Below are positions 24,217 through 36,080 of a stretch of 64,000 nt of DNA, in pieces. Both the position numbers and the translations under genes were made by a program. The stretch lies in contig CAJJDP010000007.1 in NCBI GenBank assembly GCA_905182995.1, positions 248,049 through 312,048 on the forward strand, written 5' to 3'. Position 1 is the first letter of the stretch; every line of letters begins with the position of its first letter. The DNA is from Paramecium octaurelia. Its lineage: Eukaryota > Ciliophora > Oligohymenophorea > Peniculida > Parameciidae. The notes beneath the pieces are model-generated. The model searched no databases and was not told where the DNA came from. It saw only the letters and a program-made list of their open reading frames with translations.

Positions 24217-25353
24217 ATGAACAATAAATCTATTAATCAACAAGACCATCTCCCCTTCCCCTTATTTAACAACAGGTTTTTCAGTGAGTTCTCATAGGAT
24301 TCGAAATTAATTGGACATCTCAATTAAGAAATGCTACACCTCAATCATAAATGCTCCTACAAATGGATGAACTAACCAAAATTAGAATGGACTCTAGATA
24401 ATGATATCAAAATACTTGTGATTACATGGAATATGCATGGAATTATACCTGGTTACTCTTTAAAGAGACTTTTTAATATTGAATAAGTCCATCATGATTT
24501 AATTGTAGTAGGCACTTAAGAATGTTCTAGGAGCATAGCTGTATCACTCCTATGTGAATCAAAAGGAAGTTGGGAATCAAAATTGAAAGAGGAACTAGGT
24601 AAAAATTACGTTAAAGTCCAATCCGCAACACTGAATGCAATGCATCTCATCGTATTTGCCCATGTCCTATTGATCCCTAAAATTAAAAATGGAAAACCTT
24701 ATACACTCTCCCAAGGATTTATGGGAATAGTAGGTAATAAAGGAGGTATTGCAGTCTCTCTTAATATTAATGATAAAATATTCTTATTTGCAAACAGTCA
24801 TCTTGAAAGTGGCTAGAATGCAGAGAGTAAGAGGTAGACTCAATTCTCTAAACTTGAAACTCACTTTGAAAAAGAGGTTTTTTCTAGTCACAAGAATGTA
24901 CCATATGATTATTTGATCTGGACAGGCGACTTTAATTCAAGAATAGATTAAAAAATTACAACTTAAACTATTAGACATCATTCTGATTTTTTTATGTGGC
25001 TGTCTAGTGATCAAATGTATCAAAGTAGAAATCATTCATAAGGTACTATTTTTCATTGATTATAATTAGATTATTAATCCTATTTTCAGGAAGGAATGAT
25101 CTTCTTTCCACCCACCTATAAAATGTTAGAATTCCAGAATTAATGGGCTGTTGGAAAAGATTTCAGAATACCTGGATGGTGTGATAGAATTCTTTTTAAA
25201 GAAAATAACAAAACAAAAACCTTCTCCTCAACTCAAGGATAAAATGGATGTGTTCCATAAGAACTTAAATTATAAAATTATGATGCAAATTTCGATATCC
25301 TAGGCAGTGATCATAGACCTGTTTTTGCTCAATTCACAGTTTCCTTTTAATGA
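24217..25353 (+). CDS. Inositol polyphosphate 5-phosphatase
   Basis: 369 aa, one 27-nt intron. Removes the 5-phosphate from phosphoinositides or inositol phosphates. Catalytic motifs in order: VITWNMHG (metal-binding Asn), GIVGNKGGIAVSL, FANSHLESG, IWTGDFNSRID, FFPPTYKM, PGWCDRILFK and LGSDHRPVFAQF. All the key catalytic Asn, Asp and His residues are present. There is no SAC1, SH2, PH or C2 domain and no CAAX ending, so substrate choice and membrane targeting are unclear. It starts 44 bp from the divergent channel gene and may share a promoter region with it. Confidence 0.95.
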
Positions 25354-25638
25354 CGTTTTATAATTAAATATTTTTTACATTACCTTTTCATTTACTCATG
25401 AATTTAATTATATATTCTAATATTTAATTAAACAATAATATCCCATTATTCCTATTATACCTACATTCTATCCAACAATATGATTCAATTTTATCTATTA
25501 AGTCGCATTTGGAGAATTATGACTATATATAGTTGTTTTTACTATAATAATCCACAAAGCCTAATTTGTTCATTTTTAAGTGAATAGGTAGGTTGAATTA
25601 GAATTTATTCTCAAAATTATATTCATATTGTTAGTTAG

Positions 25639-25978
25639 ATGCCCTATAACTCAAAAAAGAAGGTAGAGATAAAAAACTAATAGGAAAAATAGAGTCCAAA
25701 TTTTAGTCGAATTAGATAATTAGTTTAATCTTAAATTTAAGAATTGTTATCATAATTTAACTATTTTAATATTATATTTATTATAAGGTATTTAAAGATT
25801 TTACAAAGTTTGAAATGGATTTATTAAATTTTAGTTCATCATATTAATAGACAGTATTTTGATAAACTATATATTAGAGAGAAATTTATTGAATTATTGT
25901 GTTTAAATTTGTACTTGATTTATAATATCTGTTTCATTTAAATCTTATACGTGACATGTAACAGATGAATGGGATAGT
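25639..25978 (+). CDS. Possible small gene (112-codon frame)
   Basis: An ATG-to-TGA frame begins MPYNSKKKVEIKNQQEKQSP, hydrophilic and Gln-rich, then becomes Ile/Leu/Tyr-rich as random AT-rich sequence would. The first 40 codons look like protein, the rest less so; a short intron may be missed. It lies in a 1039-bp gap between convergent genes (25354-26392) that otherwise shows nothing. Confidence 0.3.
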
Positions 25979-26392
25979 TATTATTATTTTGAGACTTTTA
26001 TATTAACTAGAAGTTTTAAGAATTTCTACGATTATATTATGACATAAATGTTTACAAATAATGAAAATTATATTTCAATTATATTTTGAAAGTTTTTTGA
26101 TATATTTTTTCAACTATTTTTCATGTTATAGCGATTAAAACAAACTCACCAGTATTCATTTGTAATATCGAAAGTCTGGATACTGTAAAAAAGAGCGAGC
26201 TTATTTATTTTGCAGTATTAATTATATTATAGAGTACTTACTATTGATTTTACAGAAAGTGAAGTCGATGGTTGATATCAGAGGAGATAGGAAGAATAAT
26301 TTAAATCTAAGAAACCTCATAAATACAATAAATTAAGTAAATGAAATAAATTAAATCTATACTTAATTAATAAGTAGCTTTAGCAGATAAAA

Positions 26393-27927
26393 TCATAATT
26401 ACATTTGAGTTATCGAATTCATTGGTTATAGTTTGGATAATGATTAAGGGCTAAGTGAAGTGTCAATTAAATTATTTATGATTATAGGTTTGAGGGTGGT
26501 TTTCATAAATTATCTTTGTGGCATTAATACCTATTGTTTAGGGGATTTTGATTGGATAGTAGTTTCAATTTTATCAGGTGAAGATAAACAAATCTATTTC
26601 AACCTATTTTACAATTACTATTATTTCAAATTATTCAAATTTAGTTATTACTTTGTGTAATTATTTTATTATTGAATAGCCACAGTTTTATTTACACTTT
26701 TTTCAAAATTGTTTGTTGATTTGTTTTATATAAAGGCACTCTTGGTAGATTGTTAATTTAATTATTATTAACTTGTTGCTTTCTTCAAACCTTCTATTTC
26801 TTTTCTTTCAATAAGTTATAGTAATTTTTTTTATTTATATATTAAATTCATCATTCTATTAGAATTTTTGTTTTATTTATATAATAAATCTCTATAAAGC
26901 TGAATAGGAAACAATTTATCGTCTTTTAACTCTAATTTAATTTATCCTTTAAATGTAATCTCCTCTTCAGGATTATGATACTCTCTAAAATATGGATGAT
27001 TTAACGCTTCAATTGCATTTAATCTTTTATTTGGATTGTAAGCTAACAACTTAGAAATCAAATCGAATTCATCATTTCCGCAATTCAATATGGATTTTAA
27101 AGTGAATTTATAATTTCTGGAGAATTTCTCAAATAACTATTTTTATCCTCCAAAACTTGAGATATCTTCTTAAGTAGGAGGGCCAAGAACCTCAATAATC
27201 TTCTCTATCTAATTTATTGTTGAACCACCAGAAAACAACACCTTACCCATTATCATCTCACTCATCATACATCCCATAGCCCACATATCAACTCCAATCG
27301 AATACCACTTTGATCCTAATAAAATTTCTGGGGCTCTAAACCATCTTGTTGCTACATAATCTGTCAATATATCATCCTCCCAAGTAGAGACCATTCTTGC
27401 CAAACCAAAATCAGCCAACTTTATCTGACATTCAGAATTTAATAAAATATTTGCTGGCTTCAAGTCTCTAAATTATTTATTATCTTCTTTCATACCTATG
27501 TATCATGCCTGATGAGTGGATGTACTTTAAAGCCTTAAAAATTTAATATGTTATATATCTTCTGTGAGGAGGTTGTAAGAGCTTAGCACGAATGGCCACA
27601 TGAAGATCAGTTTCTATGTATTCAAAAACCATATATAGATCATTTTAATTTTCAGCTGGATACGTATCAATTAATGATACAATGTTTGGATGATTTAACT
27701 TTTTTAAAAGACTAACCTAAAATAATAATAATAACATTCTCGATTACCTCTCTGTAAGTTCTTTATGCGTCGGTTGGATTGTTGAAAGCATCAAAAACTT
27801 TTTTTAAGGCTACTATCTTTTAACTTTTAATATCTTTGGCTTTCCAAACTATTCCATATGCTCCTTTCCCAATTTTAGTCAAAATTTCATATTTCTTTAA
27901 AATACTTTGGTCAATTATTTCACTCAT
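26393..27927 (-). CDS. MAP kinase, ERK7/MAPK15-like, with TDY activation motif
   Basis: 491 aa with introns of 31 and 28 nt. Kinase domain at residues 12-300: IGKGAYGIVWKA loop, IVALKKV lysine, HRDLKPANILLN, ADFGLARM, and ILTDYVATRWFRAPE with the dual-phosphorylation motif Thr-Asp-Tyr in place of the Thr-Glu-Tyr of ERK7. GGSTINQIEKIIEVLGPP is the MAPK insert form. The C-terminal 190 residues are a Gln/Asn/Lys-rich disordered tail. In other ciliated organisms ERK7/MAPK15 acts at basal bodies and in ciliogenesis; that role here is inference. The tail uses mostly TAA/TAG for Gln. Confidence 0.92.
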
Positions 27928-28594
27928 TTCTAAAAATAAATAATTTTTTTTTATATATCTCATTTTAAAATCAATATTTGATGATAACTCTAAAGATTAT
28001 AAATATTATATACATATTTTGTTTAGTTGATAAATATTTTTTAAAATTCTGCAGTCGTTAATGAAGTTCCATGTAATTAAACAAAGTAAACGATACCGAA
28101 ATTCTAAAGTTACTACAGATATGTGAATGTAGATTATAATAACAACATATAACAAATAAAATATATAAATCATTCAATTCTGATAATTAAATGAATTATT
28201 CATTTACTTCGATATATGATAATCAGATTTTTGAACTTGGCATTACTGAATCTTTAGAAATATGATGTTGTAATTGTATTAAAATCAATTCAAAAGGCTG
28301 AATTTAATTATTATTGTTTATACATATATTAAGAAATAACAATATATGTCTTAAGTTATTATGGTATATCTTTTTAAAAAAATAATTAGTTGCTCAATTA
28401 ACTCTCTCTTTTATTCAAGAATGATGTTAATCAGAGTTTGTCGATAATATTAGAAGCTTGAGCATGTTGGTTTTGGCATCCATATGTTCTAACTCAAAAT
28501 TTGCTTCTATTTAAATTTTGAATAGAAACTATTATAATACATGTTACTACAAATATATATATATATAACTCGATATATTTAATCATTAAGGAGG
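27928..28594 (-). other. Intergenic, nothing recognised
   Basis: 667 bp, very AT-rich, between two minus-strand genes. No motif, RNA hairpin or plausible exon found. Confidence 0.5.
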
Positions 28595-29043
28595 TCACTT
28601 AGTGTGATTTTTCATATATTGACTGAGAATTGATGTTCTTGTTTATTGTAAGAGAGCCTCCATTTGAGAGATTATTGTTTTTAATCTCTAGCATTACTGT
28701 AATTTCAAAACATCATTATTAGTGATACGAGATTTCATTCTTTTTCCTGAAGGAACATCTGTTTCTGAATCAGCTTTTCTAATTTTTTTAGATTTTCTGT
28801 TAACATGTTTAGTTTTCCTTTTTGGTGCTTCTTCAACATAATTAAACAAAAGGACAGGCTCTTCTTATAAATACCCATCAAAAGTATTAAGTTATTCTGG
28901 CTCCTAATAAGCACTTTGGTCATATTCATAGTATTATGACTCATTCGTTTACTCAATTTAGGGATCGTTAATTAACTCTAGAAATATATATATTTGGTAC
29001 ATTAAGAGGCTTGTTCTTCAAAGTCAATTGGGTAGAAATTCAT
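28595..29043 (-). CDS. Unknown basic/acidic protein, 141 aa
   Basis: One 23-nt intron (GTACCAAATA...TCTAG) joins MNFYPIDFEEQAS to the main exon, and the total is a multiple of three. An acidic, aromatic N-terminal half (YYEYDQSAYQEPEQLNTFDG) is followed by a highly basic patch (PKRKTKHVNRKSKKIRK, likely a nuclear localisation signal) and a short coiled coil (LKTIISQMEALLQQ). No known domain; the layout suggests a nuclear protein, possibly a transcriptional regulator. Confidence 0.65.
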
Positions 29044-29231
29044 AGAATTATAGATAATACTTTTTTTTAATTATATTGAAAATTTCATGATTTAATCTTT
29101 TTTATTTCATCTGCGTTTTTTTGCAGTAGGTAAGTTTATTTATCTAATTAAACACTTCAAATGTTATCCAAATAAATTGTGTGAATAAGCATAAAACATT
29201 AATTTATATTAATATAGAGAATCAAAATAGA

Positions 29232-30940
29232 TCATTTTCTTCTTTATTGTTGTTATGTGAATTGCATCCCTGGGAATTAAAATCCAGGAAATCCTGCCCC
29301 TCCTTATTAAGAGAAATCTCCAAATTAAAATGGGAATCCTGATCCTCCTCTCATGTTCTAACCCATCCCTCCTAAATTAGTTGTGAACATAGTTTTGAAT
29401 CCTCCTGGGAATTCTCCTCCTCCCATATTTCCAAAACCAAAATCACCGAAATCTGCTCCTCCTTCTCCACCAAAGAACATTTTAAATATTTGGGATGGAT
29501 CAATGTTTGTTTCGAATCCTCCTGCTCCTCCCATTGGATCATTTGGATCTACTCCCATATCATATTGTTATCTTTTGTTTTTATCACTCAACACACTATA
29601 GGCTTCAGCAATTTCTCTGAATTTTTTATCAGCTAATTTCTATTCAGATATTATAAATAATATACCTTCTACTCTTCATTCTCTTTGTTTTTGTCTGGAT
29701 GCCATTACAAAGCCAGTTTTCTATAAGCCTTCTTAATGTCTGCATCTGTAGCATTCTTTTCGACTTCTAAGATCTTGTAATAATCCTTTTTTGACAATTA
29801 TTTCTGTCTTCTTGTTAGGTCATTTATCTTCTGTCTCATCTATTATATTGATCCTTGATCCAATTCCATAACCTTTTGATAATCACTTTAGGCACCATCC
29901 AGATCTCCTAATTCTTATCTTGAATCTCCTCTTCTCAAGTAAGGTTTGAAATATCTGTCATTCAATTCAATTGATTTATCAAAATCATCAACTGCTTTCT
30001 TATGATCCTTCTTTTTCTGATAAGCCAATCCTCTATTAGCATAAATTATGGAATTGAATTTAAAATTGTTAGAATCAACTGCTAATGCTTTGGTATAATA
30101 ATCAATAGCATCATCAAATTTATTTGAATTTAAACAATCATTTCCTTTCGATTTATAGCTATCCTAATCTTTTGCCATTTGAAAAGCAGCCAAGCACTTT
30201 TTATTATTCTAATCTTATCTTAATCCTTCTTAGAGAATTGATTTAGCCTTGTCTGGACTTCCTCCGTATAATTCTATCAATCCCTTTAAATAGTAGGTTT
30301 CAACTCTTGGTCCATGCTTATCTTAAATAAGTCTCAATTATTCTTAGGCTTAATTAATATTGGATGTTCTGGCTAGACATTCACAATTTAGGATTTGAAT
30401 ATCGACAGCATCTGGTACTTCCTTGGCAACTCTCTCAATAAATGTTAAGGCTTCCTTAAATTGGTTGGCATCCAACTTCTGTCTGGCTTATTGCAAGTAA
30501 GTGATCAATTCTTTTATTAGTTTATGTTCTTTGAGGGATTACTCACTGTTATCTAAATTGACAATTTGCTCAAAAATAGGTTTGGCTTCAGTCAAGAGTC
30601 CCAAATATTACAAACTCAAGGCTTTTCTTCTTAGAAATTTGATGTTATTGGGATCCAAACTAAGTGCTTATTCGCAGTCCTTCAAACATTTGCTATACCT
30701 AATGATAATATTAATAAATTACTTTTTCATCTGAAGAAAGCAGGCAGCTCTATTGCCATAATAATTGGGTTCATTTGCGCATAGTTCTAAATATGAATGG
30801 ATTTGAATACCTATGGCTTTTTCGTATTCTTCAGCAGCATTTGAGTATAATCCTCTTTTAAAATAATCATTTCCTTTATTTTTGTGTTCTTCGGCTTATT
30901 ATTTAAGTTTATCATTTCCTGTATTGCGTTCAACTTCCAT
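29232..30940 (-). CDS. TPR and J-domain co-chaperone (DNAJC7-like)
   Basis: 544 aa, introns of 24, 24 and 26 nt. Tetratricopeptide repeats fill residues 1 to about 370, in two blocks ([24 protein letters not shown]..., then [23 protein letters not shown]...). A J domain follows: [26 protein letters not shown], the HPD tripeptide in QWHPDKNKE, and [13 protein letters not shown]. The C-terminal 100 residues are Gly/Phe/Met/Asp-rich, like the G/F region of DnaJ proteins. This order (TPR, J, G/F) matches DNAJC7/TPR2, which passes clients between HSP70 and HSP90. All three introns can be read through without a stop if their length is a multiple of three (two are). Confidence 0.93.
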
Positions 30941-31159
30941 GAATAATAATTTAAAAAAAAATAATATTTTTTCTTCACTTTCCAGAACCTTCTTAAAGCT
31001 CAAAAGTCATTAAATTTAATATTCGATACATTTTATAGAAATTGAGAAAAATATATTATGCTGAAAAATTAGTAGTTTAATTGTTATATTAAATTACACT
31101 AGGAACTTTGAGCATAGGTAAAAATTATTAGAATATGTTAAAATTAATAATAATAATAA

Positions 31160-32858
31160 ATGGGGATTTGTCAAAAAAAAATAATTCAAACTTCGAATAT
31201 TAAACAAATTGGGCCTACTGATCTAGAAACCTAAATTACCATGATTAAAATCCATCATTTTGGTAGATTACTAATCCAATATTAAAGATAAGAACTCACA
31301 ATCCTACTTAGTGAAGGATGGCTCTGATTAAAAAGAAAAGATAATGACAGTAGTACACAAAATAAATGATGACCAATTAAAATTTATTTTGAACATAACC
31401 AGTTAAAATATACATAAAATAGAAAAAGTATATTAAACTGATTCCTATTCAATAATATTTCAATAGTACTAATTTTCAATATTTCAGAAAACCCTAGGGT
31501 CTGTCCATATTTGAGTATTGCCTTAAGCAAGAGACATTTGATGAATTATAGGCCAAATAGTTATTCAAATAATTGATCTAAACTTTAAAGATGTTAAATG
31601 ATTTAAAAATTACATATAAGTAATTATATATTTAGATTTAGTTTGCGATCTCCAAATCAAATTCTAGTTACACCTTAAGGGAATATTTTGTTGAATGGAA
31701 TTTATATCAAATACAAAAAGGAACCATTTACTCTATAAATCTTTAACCCTCCAGAAACTGAATAATTGGATGTAGAGAAATTAAACGTATGGAATTGCGG
31801 AATCCTACTTTACATTTTATTGAAAGGCTCCTTACCTAATAAATATAAATATCTATATCCTTATACAGTGAAGGAACCCCAAAAATAAATACTATTTGAT
31901 CCTGAAGATCCCACAATTCCATTTCTTTAAAGAAAGCTATTGATTGAAATGTTGAATGAATAACCTGAATAGAGATTAAATTACAATCAAATATTGCATA
32001 ATTAATGGATTATTGGAAGTTCAACCAATGTAACTCCAAGATAAGTTATAAACAGAGAAGTTGTTTAATTTGACAAATATTTATTATAATGCATTTAACT
32101 TGATTAATATTTAAAGGAATTTATTGAAACCTATGCTCATCTTCACATAGGCCATGATAGGATGTTATAATCTTTTTCAAAATTTGACTTAAATAGATCA
32201 AAAAAGATTTAGCGAAAAGATTTAAATTATATAAAGTAGGTTTTAAAAAATGAGGCATTGATTCTCAGTATTTTACACTTTAGTGAATCCAAAACCACCT
32301 TTGTTTATGAAGGTATTATATACTCTTATAAAGTTAGAGTGTCTTTAATAATGGGAATAAAATATAATTTAATAAAAAGTAGAAAGTCTGAAGTCTTGTT
32401 TTCCTAATTAGGAGGTCAAAAAATCCCAAGTTATTAACTATTTATAGCCAAGAAAGAAGAAATATGAAGATGGATTAATCTTAAGTGACAATTCTTAGAT
32501 GATTACGAATCTAACAAAAGATATTTATTAGTTTGATGAATTTATTTTAGAAGTTGAGAAAGGAATTAAGGAAAAGGCAAAATACTTTATTAAGAACCAA
32601 AAAGTTTTTATTAAGTCAGAGGAAATTTAATAGGAATTTAATCAATTATTGAATATTTTAAAATCCGATTAAGAATACTAGTCTAATAAAATCCAGTAAA
32701 ATGGGATCAAGCAAATCTAACAAATTTTAGGATAGAATATTATGCTGAATTTAGTATTGTAAAAAGAAATAATAGATCACTTAGAATAGTTTGAGAAATA
32801 GGATTAATAAAAGAGATACAAATAATTATTAAACTAAATGATGAATAAATTATAATGA
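31160..32858 (+). CDS. Kinase-like protein without catalytic residues (pseudokinase) with coiled-coil tail
   Basis: About 520 aa, with several introns including ones of 16 and 18-19 nt. Starts MGICQKK, an N-myristoylation-type end. A degenerate kinase fold follows: a hinge GLSIFEYCLKQETFDELQ; where HRDLKPEN should be it reads YKFSLRSPNQIL; where DFG should be it reads LNG; then FNPPE and VWNCGILLYILLKGSLP, the APE and DxWSxG regions. The ATP-binding lysine and catalytic aspartates are gone. Then a weak EF-hand-like DLNRSKKIQRKD and a C-terminal coiled coil. Only 31 bp separate its TGA from the CDPK start, and its plan suggests it derives from such a kinase. Confidence 0.7.
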
Positions 32859-33380
32859 TGAATATTAATTAAATCAATTATAAAGTTTAATGGGTTGTGC
32901 CGCTAATAAACAAGATAAAGGTATTTAAGCAATATACAGAGAAAAGACATGGCCGATAATCCATTTTTTGTAGGGCCTTCCTTATTCATTAATTTAAAGG
33001 GTGGAGATCTTTTAAAACATTACAGAATAGAGAAACACCTAGGAAAAGGTATTAATTTGTAATGAGACTAGGTGCTTAAGGGGAGGTTAATTTAGTTGTT
33101 CATTTGATGAGTGAACAAAAGAGAGCAATGAAAAAGATTATAAAATCTCAGAAAATAAATGAAAAACTTATAGCGAATGAATGCTAAATCATGATGTATT
33201 TTGATCATCCAAATATTGTGAAAATATATGAACTGTTTCAGGATAGCTCGCATTTTTATATTGTTTATGAATATTTAAGTGGTGGAGAATTACTTGAATT
33301 ATTGAATAAGAAAAAGGAGTTGAAAGAGCAGCAAATTGCTAATTATATCAAATAGGTATTGGAAGCATTAAATCATTGTC
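32006..33380. repeat. Left copy of a 1375-bp exact duplicate flanking an N (assembly overlap)
   Basis: 32006-33380 equals 33382-34756, offset 1376, with no difference seen. The left copy stops at the N in the middle of the CDPK gene and the right copy starts immediately after it. This is the signature of two contig ends that overlap but were not merged, so the second pseudokinase tail and the first CDPK fragment are probably not real extra genes. Confidence 0.93.
32890..33380 (+). CDS. CDPK, 5' fragment (assembly duplicate of the gene at 34266)
   Basis: Identical to the first 491 bases of the complete calcium-dependent kinase gene. It breaks off at the N after IKQVLEALNHC, just before the catalytic loop. 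To be counted as the same gene. Confidence 0.85.
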
Positions 33381-33381
33381 N
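33381..33381. other. Single N: unmerged contig join
   Basis: The base before it is the end of the left 1375-bp copy and the base after it the start of the right copy. Collapsing the join would remove 1376 bp and leave one pseudokinase and one CDPK. Confidence 0.93.
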
Positions 33382-34234
33382 TGGATTATTGGAAGTTCAA
33401 CCAATGTAACTCCAAGATAAGTTATAAACAGAGAAGTTGTTTAATTTGACAAATATTTATTATAATGCATTTAACTTGATTAATATTTAAAGGAATTTAT
33501 TGAAACCTATGCTCATCTTCACATAGGCCATGATAGGATGTTATAATCTTTTTCAAAATTTGACTTAAATAGATCAAAAAAGATTTAGCGAAAAGATTTA
33601 AATTATATAAAGTAGGTTTTAAAAAATGAGGCATTGATTCTCAGTATTTTACACTTTAGTGAATCCAAAACCACCTTTGTTTATGAAGGTATTATATACT
33701 CTTATAAAGTTAGAGTGTCTTTAATAATGGGAATAAAATATAATTTAATAAAAAGTAGAAAGTCTGAAGTCTTGTTTTCCTAATTAGGAGGTCAAAAAAT
33801 CCCAAGTTATTAACTATTTATAGCCAAGAAAGAAGAAATATGAAGATGGATTAATCTTAAGTGACAATTCTTAGATGATTACGAATCTAACAAAAGATAT
33901 TTATTAGTTTGATGAATTTATTTTAGAAGTTGAGAAAGGAATTAAGGAAAAGGCAAAATACTTTATTAAGAACCAAAAAGTTTTTATTAAGTCAGAGGAA
34001 ATTTAATAGGAATTTAATCAATTATTGAATATTTTAAAATCCGATTAAGAATACTAGTCTAATAAAATCCAGTAAAATGGGATCAAGCAAATCTAACAAA
34101 TTTTAGGATAGAATATTATGCTGAATTTAGTATTGTAAAAAGAAATAATAGATCACTTAGAATAGTTTGAGAAATAGGATTAATAAAAGAGATACAAATA
34201 ATTATTAAACTAAATGATGAATAAATTATAATGA
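33382..34234 (+). pseudogene. 3' part of the pseudokinase gene, repeated (assembly duplicate)
   Basis: Copy of 32006-32858, containing the weak EF-hand-like part and the coiled-coil tail without the kinase fold or a start. Interpreted as an artefact of the unmerged overlap, not as a biological pseudogene. Confidence 0.8.
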
Positions 34235-34265
34235 TGAATATTAATTAAATCAATTATAAAGTTTA

Positions 34266-35871
34266 ATGGGTTGTGCCGCTAATAAACAAGATAAAGGTAT
34301 TTAAGCAATATACAGAGAAAAGACATGGCCGATAATCCATTTTTTGTAGGGCCTTCCTTATTCATTAATTTAAAGGGTGGAGATCTTTTAAAACATTACA
34401 GAATAGAGAAACACCTAGGAAAAGGTATTAATTTGTAATGAGACTAGGTGCTTAAGGGGAGGTTAATTTAGTTGTTCATTTGATGAGTGAACAAAAGAGA
34501 GCAATGAAAAAGATTATAAAATCTCAGAAAATAAATGAAAAACTTATAGCGAATGAATGCTAAATCATGATGTATTTTGATCATCCAAATATTGTGAAAA
34601 TATATGAACTGTTTCAGGATAGCTCGCATTTTTATATTGTTTATGAATATTTAAGTGGTGGAGAATTACTTGAATTATTGAATAAGAAAAAGGAGTTGAA
34701 AGAGCAGCAAATTGCTAATTATATCAAATAGGTATTGGAAGCATTAAATCATTGTCACACTTGTGGGATAGTTCATAAGTAATTTTAAATGTATTATGGA
34801 ACTTTAGAGACGTGAAGCCCTAAAACATATTACTGGAATCTGATGAACAGGAAGCTTAGATTAAATTAATTGATTTCGGAGCAGCCAAGCCAGTTGATCA
34901 AAATGATGTTGATGTCGCTGGCACAGTAATTAAAATCTCTAAACCCTTAGCCATTATATATAGCACCAGAGGCAATAACAGACAATTCAAATGAAAAGAG
35001 CGATGTATGGTCATGTGGAATCATGACTTTGTAGCTTCTGACTGGATCATTTCCATACAGAAATGAAACTGATCCACAAAGAATATGTGAAATGATTACT
35101 CGCAACGAAATCGATTATACCCGTATCTCATATGTCTATCATTTTATTAGTCATTGATAAGATTAAAACGAACAAGGCAAAAGCTTTCTTGAAAAAAATG
35201 CTGTGTTTTGATCCTAAAAATAGATATACAGTAGAATAAGCACTTCTAGATCCTTGGATTTAAGATAACAAAAACAATGCTTCGATTGATAAACAAGTTT
35301 TAGAAAACTTAAAGCAATTTCATGTATGTGATGAGATTATATATAGAGTTGTAGCAAATTACAATAAGCCATTCTGTAACTAATAGCTTCCACAATGATG
35401 AACAATAAGGACAAACAAAAGCTAATTTAATAGTTCAAATCTATGGACAGAAATGGAGATGGGAAACTATCTCATTAAGAATTGAAGCAAGGGTATATGA
35501 AGATTTACAATGATGAATTGAAAGCAGAACATGTTGTATAGGAAATATTAAAAAAGGGAGATTTCAATCATTCTGATACTTTGGAGTATTCTGAATTTTT
35601 AGTTGCAGCCTCTTAATATAATCAATTAGTAGAAAAGGACAAGATCGAGAAAGTGTTTAAATTATTCGATTAAGTAAATTATGATCTCTATAAATAGGAT
35701 GGAAATGGATAAATAACAATAGCAGAATTAAAAAAAGTGATGGCAGGAGCAGCAGAAAAAAGTACTGTATGGAAGGATTTAATCAAAGATTTTGATTAAA
35801 ATGGAGATGGTTAAATATCTCATTAAGAATTTTTTGATACTTTGATGAAAAAAATATAGGAAAATTAATGA
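34266..35871 (+). CDS. Calcium-dependent protein kinase (CDPK), four EF-hands
   Basis: 475 aa with seven introns (26, 23, 29, 25, 28, 23 and 24 nt). N-terminus MGCAANK fits myristoylation plus palmitoylation. Kinase domain: GKGAQGEVNL loop, AMKKIIKSQ lysine, HKDVKPQNILL (Lys where most kinases have Arg before the catalytic Asp), IDFGAAKPV, GTPLYIAPEA, DVWSCGIM. The autoinhibitory junction reads LQQAILQLIAS. Four EF-hands follow: DRNGDGKLSHQE, DFNHSDTLEYSE, DQDGNGQITIAE and DQNGDGQISHQE, all with usable calcium ligands. The first intron ends in AAAAG rather than TAG; if it is not real, translation could start at MADNPFFVG (34325). Confidence 0.92.
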
Positions 35872-36080
35872 AATATGGAAATGATTTTGGTTGTGATTTC
35901 TTTTATTTATAAATGAAAAATCTCAAAAAATTTGAAATAAAATGTTTTATTTAGAAAACTCTTAGAAGGATATTAATTATTGAAGTTTTATAATTTTTGT
36001 CTTTTATTTGTCATTTAGTTGCAAATCGATAGATTAACTTAATCATTAATTTGATTAATAATCATATATATATATAAAAA

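Noticed and set aside
26270..26410. Plus-strand frame starting MVDIRGDRKNN
   Set aside because: It overlaps the 3' end of the MAPK15-like gene and is short; with only TGA as stop such frames are expected by chance.
29383..29601. Pro-rich plus-strand ORF of 72 codons
   Set aside because: Antisense of the Gly/Phe-rich tail of the TPR-DnaJ protein; Gly codons read as Pro on the other strand.
32890..35871. Tandem CDPK duplication
   Set aside because: The two copies are identical over exactly the stretch cut by the N, which is an unmerged contig overlap rather than a tandem array.
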